From assembly GCF_001861355.1 (NCBI RefSeq), contig NZ_MASN01000001.1, forward strand, positions 124,001 through 188,000: a stretch of DNA of 64,000 bases. Reading direction: 5' to 3'. Below are positions 25,500 through 34,067 of the stretch, piece after piece (positions within the stretch are counted from its first letter, which is position 1; each line of letters begins with the position of its first letter). Under the pieces are notes generated by a model that saw nothing but the letters and a program-made list of their open reading frames with translations, ran no database searches and was not told the origin of the DNA. Origin of the DNA: Natrialba sp. SSL1 (GTDB lineage: Archaea > Halobacteriota > Halobacteria > Halobacteriales > Natrialbaceae). The position numbers were made by a program, and so were the translations under genes.

Positions 25500-26165
25500 G
25501 TGACGCACTCGGACGAAGAGTTCACACGCCACTCCTCGGCTACGGGGGGTGGCCTGCACTCCCCATCGGCGACGCGGACGGCAACGTTCGGGATGGGCTG
25601 TTTCTGGGGCCCCGACGCCAGATTCGGCGCGACGGAGGGCGTCGTCCGAACGCGGGTCGGCTACGCCGGCGGCACCGACCCGAATCCGAGCTACTACTCG
25701 CTGGGTGACCACACCGAAGTCGTCCAACTCGAGTACGATCCAGAAACGCTCTCGTACGAGGACCTACTCGAGGTCTTCTGGTCGAACCACAGCTGGCAAA
25801 CCCCGTCTCGAAAGCGCCAGTACCGCGGCGTCGTCCTCGCACACAATGACGAGCAGTACGAGACTGCCCAGCGCACGAAAGACGATCTCGCCGAGCGCAC
25901 TGGGGCGACCGTCGAGACGGAGATCGAGGTACTCGAGTCCATCACGCTCGCGGAGGACTATCACCAGAAGTACGAACTTCGGTCGACGCCCGTCGCTGGC
26001 GACGAACTCGCGGCGCTGTACGGTGACGAGTTCGTCGACTCGACTGTCGTGGCCCGACTCAACGGGTTCGTCGCTGGTCATGGGACCGAAGAACAGCGCC
26101 GTCGTGTGCTCGCAGCACTGGACGTTCCGGCGACGGTCGTCGCCGAACTTCGGCGGCGGTTCTGA
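25500..26165 (+). CDS. msrA: Peptide methionine sulfoxide reductase MsrA
   Basis: Repairs oxidised methionine (S-sulfoxide form) using thioredoxin-like reductants. From the GTG at 25500 it is 221 residues. The active-site motif GMGCFWG has the catalytic C34. Family motifs follow: TRVGYAGG, HTEVVQLEYDP and FWSNHSWQTPSRKRQYRG, then AEDYHQKYELR. The frame is open upstream to 25434, but the GTG leaves an N-terminus (MTHSDEEFTRHSS) free of the AT-rich operator sequence. It faces the alcohol dehydrogenase across that operator. Cysteines for recycling near the C-terminus are not visible. Confidence 0.92.
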   Translation: MTHSDEEFTRHSSATGGGLHSPSATRTATFGMGCFWGPDARFGATEGVVRTRVGYAGGTDPNPSYYSLGDHTEVVQLEYDPETLSYEDLLEVFWSNHSWQTPSRKRQYRGVVLAHNDEQYETAQRTKDDLAERTGATVETEIEVLESITLAEDYHQKYELRSTPVAGDELAALYGDEFVDSTVVARLNGFVAGHGTEEQRRRVLAALDVPATVVAELRRRF

Positions 26166-26235
26166 CCGGTTGAGCGGAACCGTCTCGTCGCCACGCTGTC
26201 GGGCGAGCAATTATACGACGCCCTGGTGTAGGGAG

Positions 26236-26403
26236 ATGACGATCAGGCCCATGTCCACGATCTGTGCGAACTGCGATGACGATAGTCTGCCAGTGCAGTG
26301 GTGTCACGTCTATCTCTCGACGGACGAGGTCGTCGAGGTGGCACTCTGTGAGGGGTGTCGGTACAGATTCGTTACTGCCGAGTGGGTCGAGGCCGTCGTC
26401 TGA
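26236..26403 (+). CDS. Tiny zinc-binding protein
   Basis: Protein of 55 residues with two cysteine pairs, CANC and CEGC, and a body MSTICANCDDDSLPVQWCHV, consistent with a single zinc ribbon. A TATA-like TTATAC at 26209-26214 lies about 25 bases before ATG 26236, favouring a leaderless start there; ATG 26251 would give 50 residues. The stop is 4 bases before the next gene, so the two are likely one operon. Function unknown. Confidence 0.65.
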   Translation: MTIRPMSTICANCDDDSLPVQWCHVYLSTDEVVEVALCEGCRYRFVTAEWVEAVV

Positions 26404-26407
26404 GCCA

Positions 26408-26809
26408 ATGTCTGCGCCACCCCGATACAAACTGTTCGGCGTCTACGTCTCACAGACGGTGTTCGAGGCGCTCGAAACCCACCTCCACGAGGAGGCTGGC
26501 GTCGTGGATCTCGAGACCTACTTCGATTCGACCGCTGATTCCGTTCCGGAGGGTGACCCCGGTGGCGACGTGACCGCCACTCTGGTGACGGACATCGTCG
26601 AGAATTTTGCACCGCTTTACGACGACGCGGCGTTCGATGCAGCCGGCGACGTCGATCCGAACTCGTTCGTTCTCACGCATCTGGCCGCGCCACCGCAGAC
26701 AGTTGCGAACGCCCGCGAGCGGTTCCAGGCCGCCGCGACGATTCAGGAGACGGACCAGCGGGAAGTCCACACGGCGATTCTGGCTGCCCACTTCGACACA
26801 GATCCGTGA
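26408..26809 (+). CDS. Haloarchaeal protein of unknown function
   Basis: Soluble acidic protein of 133 residues. It starts MSAPPRYKLFGVYVSQTVFE and is mostly helical, with an ATLVTDIVENFAPLYDDAAF segment and a final HTAILAAHFDTDP. No signal peptide, cysteine or catalytic motif is seen. The ATG at 26408 lies 4 bases after the preceding zinc protein's stop, so the two are probably co-transcribed. I do not recognise the family. Confidence 0.65.
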   Translation: MSAPPRYKLFGVYVSQTVFEALETHLHEEAGVVDLETYFDSTADSVPEGDPGGDVTATLVTDIVENFAPLYDDAAFDAAGDVDPNSFVLTHLAAPPQTVANARERFQAAATIQETDQREVHTAILAAHFDTDP

Positions 26810-26857
26810 GCAAGCTGTGAGCAACCGGTGAACAAGCTCTGACGATAGCTTCAGTCT

Positions 26858-27316
26858 CTACTCGGGGTCCTCGCCCGGATTCCGTCGCTCGATCATCCCC
26901 AGTCCGACCCAGGAGATGACGACCTCGTCGTCCTGGTTGAGCCCCTCCAGTCTGCTGTCGACGTACCCGCGCTCGGGGTCACTTTCGGAGACTCGCTTGT
27001 CGATCACTTCCGTTCGAATCGAGAGCGTATCGCCCGGTTTGACCGGCCGCTTCCAGCGCAGTTCGTCGACGCCGCGGGCACCCATACTCGCCCGGTCGTC
27101 GATCGGTCCGTCGACGAGGAGTCGCATACACATCGACGCCGTGTGCCAGCCCGAGGCGACGAGTTCGCCGAACGCAGACTCCGTCGCCGCTTCCGTGTCG
27201 ATGTGGAACGGCTGCGGATCGTAGGACTCGGCGAAGTCGACGATCTCTGCTTCCGTCACGTCGTACTCGCCGAACTCCATCGTGTCGCCGATCTCGATGT
27301 CCTCGTAGTACTTCAT
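26858..27316 (-). CDS. MaoC family hydratase
   Basis: Hot-dog fold protein of 152 residues, of the MaoC or (R)-specific enoyl-CoA hydratase family. The start KYYEDIEIGDTMEFGEYDVT is typical. The catalytic region is YDPQPFHIDTEAATES, where Asp and His act on the enoyl-CoA, followed by FGELVASGWHTASM. In haloarchaea such genes act in fatty acyl-CoA or polyhydroxyalkanoate chemistry, but no pathway partner lies next to it. Confidence 0.88.
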   Translation of the reverse strand: MKYYEDIEIGDTMEFGEYDVTEAEIVDFAESYDPQPFHIDTEAATESAFGELVASGWHTASMCMRLLVDGPIDDRASMGARGVDELRWKRPVKPGDTLSIRTEVIDKRVSESDPERGYVDSRLEGLNQDDEVVISWVGLGMIERRNPGEDPE

Positions 27317-27404
27317 CTCCTGCTACTGGTTCGTAGACGACAAAGAGCGTACGGGATGCGGAACAAACCGAACTGAATGGGTGTCTACCGAATCGGTTCT
27401 GTCC

Positions 27405-28304
27405 TCAGATGTACTCGCCTTCGCTTTCGTACACCGACGGATCGTTCCTGAACTTTTCGGCGACCGTCTCGAGTGCGACGAACTCCGCGCGCTCGTGGGA
27501 CTTGACGTAGCGGATGAACTCCTCGAACAGCGGGATCATGTGGGGGAGGCCGTGGATATCGGGGTGGATCGTGAACGTGTAGACGCCCGCGCCGCGGCGG
27601 TTGTAGAGGAAGTCGAACTGGCGTTTGTAGTACTGCTCGTACATCATCTCGGGGTCCTTGTACCCCGCGTGGTAGATCGGCTGTTTGATAAATAGCATCG
27701 GCGGGATATCGTCCCGGTACCAGCTGATCGGAATTTCGACGATGTCGGTCTCCTCGCCGTACTGGTAGGGCTCCATCCAGCTGTCCGCGCTCTTGTCGTA
27801 GTCGATCTTCTCCCAGCTGTCGCCTTTGCGCATCCAGCCCGGCTCGAACTGCCGTTCCATCAGACTGCTGTCGTAGTCGAAGCCGTGCTTCTCGACGAGG
27901 TCGGGCGTGTTCTCGCTGAACTCCCACCAACTCGCCCGGTGGCCGGTCGGCTCGGAACCGGTAACGTCCTCGATGAGGTCGATCGAGACCTCGAGAATCT
28001 CGTCTTCTTGTTCCCGTGTGAGGTCGGTCGGGTTCTCGTGTGAGTAGCCGTGCACGCCGATCTCGTGGTCAGCGGCTGCGACGGCCTCGATTTCGTCCCG
28101 GAACGTGTCGATGGTGTGTCCCGGCACGTACCACGAGGTTCGGACGTCCATCTCCTCGAACAGCGTTAGCATTCGCGGTATGCCCTCGCTGCCGGCCGAG
28201 AGGCCGCGCGAGAGGTCTGCCGGTGAGTCTTCGCCGCCGTAGGAACCGAGCCAGCCGGCGACGCAGTCCGCGTCGACGCCGATGGCAACGTCAATATCTC
28301 CCAT
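27405..28304 (-). CDS. Polysaccharide deacetylase family protein (PuuE-like)
   Basis: NodB-fold hydrolase of 299 residues from the ATG at 28304. The metal site is present: the Asp pair in AIGVDADCVAGW, then the histidines of EIGVHGYSHENP. SWYVPGHTID and the late FTIHPDIHGLPHMIPL complete the family features; the last is typical of the PuuE (allantoinase-like) branch. Actual substrate unknown: cell-wall polymer, amide or urate-related compounds are all possible. The in-frame start at 28322 adds only MPVPVT and is less likely. Confidence 0.88.
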   Translation of the reverse strand: MGDIDVAIGVDADCVAGWLGSYGGEDSPADLSRGLSAGSEGIPRMLTLFEEMDVRTSWYVPGHTIDTFRDEIEAVAAADHEIGVHGYSHENPTDLTREQEDEILEVSIDLIEDVTGSEPTGHRASWWEFSENTPDLVEKHGFDYDSSLMERQFEPGWMRKGDSWEKIDYDKSADSWMEPYQYGEETDIVEIPISWYRDDIPPMLFIKQPIYHAGYKDPEMMYEQYYKRQFDFLYNRRGAGVYTFTIHPDIHGLPHMIPLFEEFIRYVKSHERAEFVALETVAEKFRNDPSVYESEGEYI

Positions 28305-28398
28305 AGTCACTGGGACGGGCACCGTCGACCGACAAAGAAGTGTTTCCCCGACCGGGTGACTGTGTCACGACCCGACTGGTCGGTCTCGCTGGAACCGC

Positions 28399-28539
28399 TC
28401 AGACCGCCTGCAGGTCGTGGATGCTCACCCAGTGGCTGCCGTACTCCGCTTCGTGCTCTCGTGCGGCGCTGCTGGCTTCGACCCAGTCGGCGAGCTCCTG
28501 GTCGAGATCACAGCTGTCACAGCGGACCTGGTATGCCAT
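28399..28539 (-). CDS. Tiny CxxC protein
   Basis: Protein of 46 residues: MAYQVRCDSCDLDQELADWV, then a helix and WVSIHDLQAV. The single CxxC pair with a conserved-looking His near the middle suggests half a zinc site, possibly completed by dimerisation. It starts at ATG 28539, with a CTTAAG-type promoter element about 25 bases upstream, so probably leaderless. Function unknown. Confidence 0.6.
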   Translation of the reverse strand: MAYQVRCDSCDLDQELADWVEASSAAREHEAEYGSHWVSIHDLQAV

Positions 28540-28805
28540 AGAATATCGTACACCATGACTCCCCTTAAGCGTTCGTCGGGCAGTATCCGGGTGTCGAGCC
28601 CAAGCCACAGGAAGCTACTCTCGAACCACAGTACCGGCTCCTGTGGCGACTGACGGGGGCTGTCCGCTCGCTGCCCATTGTTCGTAGCCGTCGCTGACAG
28701 CCAGCGCGACACTCCGGCCAATCCGTCTGTACGGCCCGCAAATCGGTCGTTCGCCCTGAAAAAGTGTTATTCACGTCTCGAGCGTCTCTAGTACCGGTGA
28801 TTCCC

Positions 28806-29243
28806 ATGGCAGTTGACGCATCCACAGCGCCGAGCGCGGTCGTCCGTCGAGAAATCGAGACCGTCTGGAACGACGACGACCTCGATATGATCGACGACCT
28901 CGTTGCAGACGAGTTCGCCTACCACAACCCGATGATCGACGAGCCGATCCGCGGCCCCGCGGACTACCGCACGCTCGTCGAGAACTTCCGCGGTGCCGTC
29001 CCGGACTACGAGATGAGGGTCGAAGAGATGATCAGCGACGGCGAGATCGTCGCGACCCGATTCCGTGCAATGGGAACGCAGGAACGGCCACTGCTCGACA
29101 TCGAACCGACCGGTGCCGAGATCGACATCACCGGAATGCTGTTCGACCGCATCGAGGACGGCAAACTCGTCGAGCGCCGGGTCAACGACGACGCGTTCGG
29201 ACTCCTCCGACAACTGGGCGTCGTCGACCGTCAGCCGTTCTGA
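28806..29243 (+). CDS. SnoaL-like / ester cyclase family protein
   Basis: Small cone-shaped alpha+beta barrel protein of 145 residues, NTF2-like. Features: VRREIETVWNDDDLDMIDDL, then VADEFAYHNPMIDEPIRGPA, YEMRVEEMISDGEIVATRFR and IEDGKLVERRVNDDAFGLL. The pattern fits the SnoaL polyketide-cyclase group, most of whose archaeal members have unknown substrates. The ATG at 28806 is preferred to the in-frame one at 28764, which lies in a promoter-like segment. Confidence 0.85.
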   Translation: MAVDASTAPSAVVRREIETVWNDDDLDMIDDLVADEFAYHNPMIDEPIRGPADYRTLVENFRGAVPDYEMRVEEMISDGEIVATRFRAMGTQERPLLDIEPTGAEIDITGMLFDRIEDGKLVERRVNDDAFGLLRQLGVVDRQPF

Positions 29244-29546
29244 TCGGCTGTTGCACGCGCCGCTCACAATCACGACTTTTTCGAAACAACGACCGCAACG
29301 CAACCCGTGTTTCGGTTGGTCACGTTCTCGCGACACTTTCCACTGCAGTTCGTCCTTGGTTACTCACCCGCAACTGGACGCCAAGCTAGCCGCCTGTTCA
29401 ACCGTGCATAGCCCGGTCGTCGACCGGCTCGCCAGCCAGCAGCGCGTCCACCCACTGCCGATCTGATCGCCTTCGGAGTCCGTCGTTTTCTTTCAGCGTG
29501 ATCGACAAATCGGGCGGTCTGTCTTCGGTCCCACTCCGGGTCGGCC
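29244..29546. other. Gene-free stretch between convergent genes
   Basis: Lies between the convergent stops of the SnoaL-like gene and the GYD gene. Nothing recognised. A short T run (29277-29281) just after the first gene may end its transcript. Confidence 0.45.
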
Positions 29547-29840
29547 TCAGGGCATCGACTCGAGTACCGCCCGCGTCGCGTCCCGGTCGAACGCCCGGAG
29601 GGTTTCCGAGTTCACGTTTCCGGCTTCGGTGACGGAAAGGACGGCCTGTGCAGCCGTTTCGTCGTCCGGGAACTCGCTGATCGTGATAGTATCGTACTGG
29701 CCCATCAGCATGTAAAAGGACTCGAGTTCACCCCCGAGTTCCTCGAACTGCTCTTCGATACGGTCGATGCGGTCAGGGCTGTCCCGAATCGATGCCGCGC
29801 CTTGCTCTGTGAACTGCCACAGGGTGATGTACGGTGGCAT
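29547..29840 (-). CDS. GYD domain protein
   Basis: Small ferredoxin-like fold protein of 97 residues. The sequence PPYITLWQFTEQGAASIRDS opens the domain, and SFYMLMGQYDTITISEFPDD has the Gly-Tyr/Gln-Asp signature. It closes with AVLSVTEAGNVNSETLRAFD. The domain is widespread in archaea and bacteria without a defined function. ATG 29840 is chosen; a TATA-like TTTATCA about 30 bases upstream (29867-29874) supports a nearly leaderless transcript. Confidence 0.85.
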   Translation of the reverse strand: MPPYITLWQFTEQGAASIRDSPDRIDRIEEQFEELGGELESFYMLMGQYDTITISEFPDDETAAQAVLSVTEAGNVNSETLRAFDRDATRAVLESMP

Positions 29841-30037
29841 GGCAGCGCAATCGCCACCGGCTGATGTGATAAATTTCACAGGTGATCGAGTTCTGTGTGC
29901 GAGCGAGGTGTTGCTGTGTGTTGGAGCGGTTGCTGGACTGGAGATCGGTGTTGGAGTCAGTGTTAGAAATTGGTGGGATATGAGACGAGGGGTACTCGAG
30001 TGCAGTGCCCAACAGGCGGTCTCGACGGTGAACAAGC

Positions 30038-30114
30038 GGGCAGATTTGAACCACGCCGAGACGGTCGCTCTCGCGGTGCTCGAGCGCTGCGACTCGTCTG
30101 GTTCAAACTGCCCC
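30038..30114. repeat. Inverted copies of the tRNA-Val T-arm region
   Basis: GGGCAGATTTGAACCA at 30038-30053 and TGGTTCAAACTGCCCC at 30099-30114 form an inverted repeat with a 45-base loop. Both nearly match the T-arm part of the neighbouring tRNA gene (GGGGCAGATTTGAAC, 30167-30181). Such tRNA fragments are usually left by site-specific integration at tRNA genes. Confidence 0.6.
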
Positions 30115-30160
30115 ACCGTCACGATGCTGTCGCTCGCGGAGTTGCTCGCGACAGAAGTAG

Positions 30161-30235
30161 TGGGTTGGGGCAGATTTGAACTGCCGACTTCCTCCGTGTG
30201 AAGGAGGTATCATAACCGGACTAGATCACCAACCC
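30161..30235 (-). tRNA. tRNA-Val (anticodon CAC)
   Basis: 75-base tRNA gene. Reading the minus strand: acceptor GGGTTGG pairs with CCAACCC plus discriminator A. The anticodon arm is CCTCC, loop TTCACAC, GGAGG, giving anticodon CAC. The T-arm is GGCAG, TTCAAAT, CTGCC. The D-arm is present (ATC...GAT). No CCA is encoded and no intron is seen. Confidence 0.95.
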
Positions 30236-30455
30236 GCACCCGGTGCTATCCGCGCTTTCGACTTAAGACTTCCTTTCAGTCGGCAGTGTGACCCGTCGAC
30301 GCAGGCCCACCCGGCCCTTCTCATCACCGACCCCACTACTCCGCTCACAACAAACTGCTGCCGAGAATTTCGGTCTAGCGCGAGGTGGTACTCGAGTCCA
30401 CCTCACTTCTCACCCAAATCCCAGTTCCCGCCTCCTCGCCAGCCCAACACGTCCC

Positions 30456-30989
30456 TCAGTACTCTGGCGCTTCCTCCGGCTCACCCTCCCGCGCGTTGAC
30501 GACGCGGCCGAAGGTGAACAGCCCGTCCGACAGTCGGTTCAGGTACTGGACGGCCTGTTCGTTGATCTCCTCTTCCTGTGCGAGGCCGACGGCGCGGCGT
30601 TCGGCGCGCCGACAGACCGTTCGCGCATGGTGCAGTCGCGCGCCCGTGTCGCTGCCCGAGGGGAGGATAAACGAGGTCAGCGGCTCGAGTTCCTCGTCGA
30701 ACTCGTCGATCCAGTCCTCGACGGTGTCGACGTGCGCCGCGGTGATCGCGGGGTCGTCCTCGTCGGGATCGGGGTTCGCGAAGTCGGCTTGCACGACGTG
30801 GAGGTGGTTTTGCACGCGTCGCAGGCACTCGTCCACGTCGTCGTGGCCGGTCGGTCGGATCGTCCCGAGCAGCGCGTTGAGTTCGTCGACGGTGCCGTAG
30901 GCCTCGATGCGGGCGCTCGTCTTCGAGACGCGGGTCATATCCCGCAGGTCCGTCTGGCCATCGTCGCCGCGGCCGGTGTAGATCGACAT
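30456..30989 (-). CDS. Cob(I)alamin adenosyltransferase (PduO type)
   Basis: Transfers the adenosyl group of ATP to cobalamin to make coenzyme B12. The 177-residue length is as expected for the single-domain PduO/CobAT family. ATP-binding features are at the start, IYTGRGDDGQTDL, and in SKTSARIEAYGTVDELNALL. The catalytic region is LPSGSDTGARLHHARTVCRR, followed by AERRAVGL. No other B12 gene lies nearby. It is probably transcribed alone. Confidence 0.93.
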   Translation of the reverse strand: MSIYTGRGDDGQTDLRDMTRVSKTSARIEAYGTVDELNALLGTIRPTGHDDVDECLRRVQNHLHVVQADFANPDPDEDDPAITAAHVDTVEDWIDEFDEELEPLTSFILPSGSDTGARLHHARTVCRRAERRAVGLAQEEEINEQAVQYLNRLSDGLFTFGRVVNAREGEPEEAPEY

Positions 30990-31112
30990 GGCCGAACCGA
31001 CGGAGGGCGGTTACTTAATTGCTGGCCGCTCGACCGTCTCGTCGCTTTGCACTCCCACCCACCAGCATCCGGAACCAGTACGTTCAATTCGCTCCGCGCG
31101 CAAGCGCCTCGT

Positions 31113-31292
31113 ATGGCGATGGAACTCGATCACGACTGTCCCGACTGCGGCGAGGAACGGACGTTCTACCGTGCGGCGAGCACGACCATGCACCTCGGCG
31201 AGAAGGTCAAGTGGCACTGCCCCGATTGTGACTACGGCTTCGTCCAGATCAGCGACAACGGAACCACGGTCGACTCGAGTGCGGACGCGTAA
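31113..31292 (+). CDS. Small zinc-ribbon protein
   Basis: Protein of 59 residues with two CPDC motifs (HDCPDCGEERTFYR and HCPDCDYGFVQ), a classic four-cysteine zinc ribbon. The start MAMELDHDCPDC is clear. It lies between the divergent cobalamin adenosyltransferase gene and the NAD kinase fusion gene, 90 bases before the latter. Function unknown. Confidence 0.75.
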   Translation: MAMELDHDCPDCGEERTFYRAASTTMHLGEKVKWHCPDCDYGFVQISDNGTTVDSSADA

Positions 31293-31382
31293 GTTCCATT
31301 CTTCTCGCCGTCTTCAGGAACTGGTCGCTGGAGACATCGAGAACACCAACACCCATAGTTAGTCAGTTCTACGGATGACGTA

Positions 31383-33176
31383 ATGCAAGGACGCAGACTC
31401 GCGACGACGGAGGAGATCGTCGCGATCGTCAGTCCCGACAGCGACGACGTCGTTTCCCGACTCGAGTCCTGGACGGCCGAGCGCGACATCTCGCTGTCAA
31501 CGGTGGCCGTTGGTGAGGACATCGGCCACGTCTACAACGAGAATCGAGCGACACTCGGCATCACGATCGGCGGCGACGGCACCTTCCTCGAGGGAATCAA
31601 GACTTTCGCGCCCCGGAACGTCCCGCAAATCGGCGTCAACACCGGGACGCTCGCTTTCCTCGCACGCGTCGAACCCGAGGATCTGGAGGCGGCGCTCGAC
31701 GAGGTCATCCACGGCCGCGCCAAGGTCGACAGCCGCCAGCAGGTCGCGGTTCGCGGGGAGGGCATCGACGCGACGGGGATCAACGACGTGATGGTCGAGC
31801 ACGTGCCGCCCGAAAACCCGATTGACCGCAAGATCACCCAGCTCGACGTCTACGCCGACAACGAGTACATCGGCGAGTTTGAGGGAACCGGTCTGGCAGT
31901 CTCGACGCCGACGGGTTCGACCGGCATCTCGTTATCTGCCAACGGACCGATTCACTATCCGGTCGACAACCATACACTCCAACTCGTCCCGCTGCACACC
32001 CACCAGCTCGGTGTCCGGCCAATCGTGGTCTCGCCCTCGACGGAGCTTCGGTTCGTGACTCAGGGGCCGGCAACGCTGCTAGTCGACGGCGGCCGAGCAA
32101 ACGCCACGCTCGAGACCGGCGAAGAGGTCCTGATTACGGGTGCCGAGCGACTGGCACACGTCGTCCGGACGAGCTACGACGACCATTTCTTCACGGCGAT
32201 TTCGAAGAAACTCGGCTGGGGGATCCGCGACGTGGACGAACCCCAGCGACAGTCCGCCACGGCGGGACGCGAGCGCACGACGAGCCTCTCAGCCGAATCG
32301 GTCGGCCTCAATCCCAGCCACGACCGTGCTCGGGACCCGTCTGTCGGCTCCGCCGCCGTGACTGACGACGACTCCGCGGCGGTACTCGAGCACGCCCACA
32401 CGATCGCGACGGAAGCCGCCGAGGCTGCCGGCGAACCGCTGCGCGAACTGCACGGGCAGGTCGAGACCGTCGCCGTCAAGAGCAACAAATCGGATATCGT
32501 CACCGAGGCGGACCATCAAGCCAACCGGATCATCACGACCGTTATCGACAACGAGTTCCCCGACCATGGCATCGTCTCCGAGGAACAACCCCGCAGGAAC
32601 GGCAAGAACGGCTATACGTGGGTCGTCGATCCCCTCGACGGAACCGGGAACTTCGCTCACGGAAATCCCAACTACTCGATTTCGATCGCTCTCCTCGAGA
32701 ACGGCACGCCAGCGATGGGTGTCGTCTACGTTCCTGAGACAGACGAGTTGTTCAGCGCGATCGCGAGTGTCGGCGCGTGGCGAGACGGCGATCCGATCGA
32801 GACGACGGATCGCGACCGGCTCGACGAGAGTATGCTCATCTCGGGCTACGACCCGGACGGCACGTTCCTCTCACACTTCTACCAGGAGTCACGCGGCGTC
32901 CGCCGACTGGGATCGGCCGCGCTCAACCTCTGTTATCTCGCGAGCGGCAGCGCCGACGCGACCTGGGAGCACGACACCTATCCGTGGGACATTGCCGGCG
33001 GCCTCGTCATCGCCCGCGCCGCGGGTGCGACGATCACCGACGAGCGCGGCGAGCCGTTCGTCTTCGACCTCGAGACTGACGAGCGGACGGCGCTGCTCGG
33101 CTCGAACGGACCGCTACATCCGGCGCTACTCGAGCATCTCGAGACGGGACTGCCGGACCGAAGCGGAGATCGGTAG
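31383..33176 (+). CDS. NAD kinase fused to an inositol-monophosphatase-type phosphatase
   Basis: Two enzymes in one 597-residue chain. Residues 1-285 are NAD kinase: GGDGT at 63-67 (TIGGDGTFLEGIK), the GINDVMVEH segment and STPTGSTGISLSANGP. A polar linker covers about 285-325. Residues about 330-590 are an IMPase/FBPase-fold phosphatase: SDIVTEADHQANR, GIVSEEQ, the metal motif VVDPLDGTGNF near 417 and YPWDIAGGLVIARAAGA. The phosphatase could act on NADP, as in the reported NAD kinase/NADP phosphatase fusion of Methanocaldococcus (with the opposite domain order), or on inositol phosphate. Both sets of key residues are present. Confidence 0.93.
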   Translation: MQGRRLATTEEIVAIVSPDSDDVVSRLESWTAERDISLSTVAVGEDIGHVYNENRATLGITIGGDGTFLEGIKTFAPRNVPQIGVNTGTLAFLARVEPEDLEAALDEVIHGRAKVDSRQQVAVRGEGIDATGINDVMVEHVPPENPIDRKITQLDVYADNEYIGEFEGTGLAVSTPTGSTGISLSANGPIHYPVDNHTLQLVPLHTHQLGVRPIVVSPSTELRFVTQGPATLLVDGGRANATLETGEEVLITGAERLAHVVRTSYDDHFFTAISKKLGWGIRDVDEPQRQSATAGRERTTSLSAESVGLNPSHDRARDPSVGSAAVTDDDSAAVLEHAHTIATEAAEAAGEPLRELHGQVETVAVKSNKSDIVTEADHQANRIITTVIDNEFPDHGIVSEEQPRRNGKNGYTWVVDPLDGTGNFAHGNPNYSISIALLENGTPAMGVVYVPETDELFSAIASVGAWRDGDPIETTDRDRLDESMLISGYDPDGTFLSHFYQESRGVRRLGSAALNLCYLASGSADATWEHDTYPWDIAGGLVIARAAGATITDERGEPFVFDLETDERTALLGSNGPLHPALLEHLETGLPDRSGDR

Positions 33177-33343
33177 TCCGAAACTGCTGGCTCTGGCTCC
33201 TCCACTGTGGCCGTTTTCCAGGGTCGGTTGCCGGTTTGCATCGTACGCGTCGAAACGACACAAAGCTGTTTCGGTGGTGTGACCACCGGTTTCATCCCTC
33301 GAATACGCTTATCGTCACCGCTGTTCGTCGTAGGTGTAGGAAC

Positions 33344-33940
33344 ATGTCACTCTTCCCGACCGAGATGGAGAGCGAACGCCTCCGGTACGAGCGAGTGCAC
33401 CCGGAGGAGTTCGACGCGTACGAACTCTACGAGCACGTCCAGGCTGGCGCCCCACACGTCGACGAACTGACGAAGTACATGACGTGGGATCCACACGCCC
33501 ACCCGAAGGAATCGTTCGACTGGGTCGAACAGGCCGGTGAAAAGTTCGACGACGGCGAGGCCGTGAACTACCTCGTTCGTCCGACCGAGGGCGAGCGGGC
33601 CGGCGAACTGGCCGGTACCGCGGGCCTCTTCGCGGACTGGGATCGTCGACGAGCGATCTTCGGCACGTGGTTCCGGAAACCGTTCTGGGGCCGTGGCTAC
33701 TCCGGCGAGCGCGCCGCTCGGATGCTCGAACTCGCCTTCGACCGGCTGGATCTCGAACTGGTCGCCGTCGCACACGACCCGGAAAACGAAAACTCCCGGC
33801 GGGCTATCGAGAAGTACGTCGACCGCTTCGGCGGCCACAAGGAGGGTCGGCTCCGCAACGAGATCGTCATCGACGACGAGCCGCGAGATGTTGTCCAGTA
33901 CAGTATCTCGCGCGAGGAGTGGGAACAACACCGTAACTGA
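33344..33940 (+). CDS. GNAT family N-acetyltransferase (RimJ/RimL-like)
   Basis: Acetyltransferase of 198 residues that would use acetyl-CoA on an amine substrate. The fold markers are SERLRYERVHPEEFDAYELY, AGTAGLFADWDRRRAIFGTW and the acetyl-CoA loop FWGRGYSGERAARMLELAF. VAVAHDPENENSRRAIEKY closes the core. This arrangement resembles RimJ/RimL proteins that modify ribosomal protein N-termini, but many haloarchaeal members have other roles. The ATG at 33344 follows a short promoter-like region. Confidence 0.88.
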   Translation: MSLFPTEMESERLRYERVHPEEFDAYELYEHVQAGAPHVDELTKYMTWDPHAHPKESFDWVEQAGEKFDDGEAVNYLVRPTEGERAGELAGTAGLFADWDRRRAIFGTWFRKPFWGRGYSGERAARMLELAFDRLDLELVAVAHDPENENSRRAIEKYVDRFGGHKEGRLRNEIVIDDEPRDVVQYSISREEWEQHRN

Positions 33941-34067
33941 GCCCCTGACGGAAGACAGGCAGGAAACCGTGCTTTCCCACACTTGAATTCGGCGATGAAA
34001 TTTTCTATCAATAAGTGTCGGTGTAATTTTGGAAACGAGTTAAGGTAATCTATTTTAATGTTGTTGT

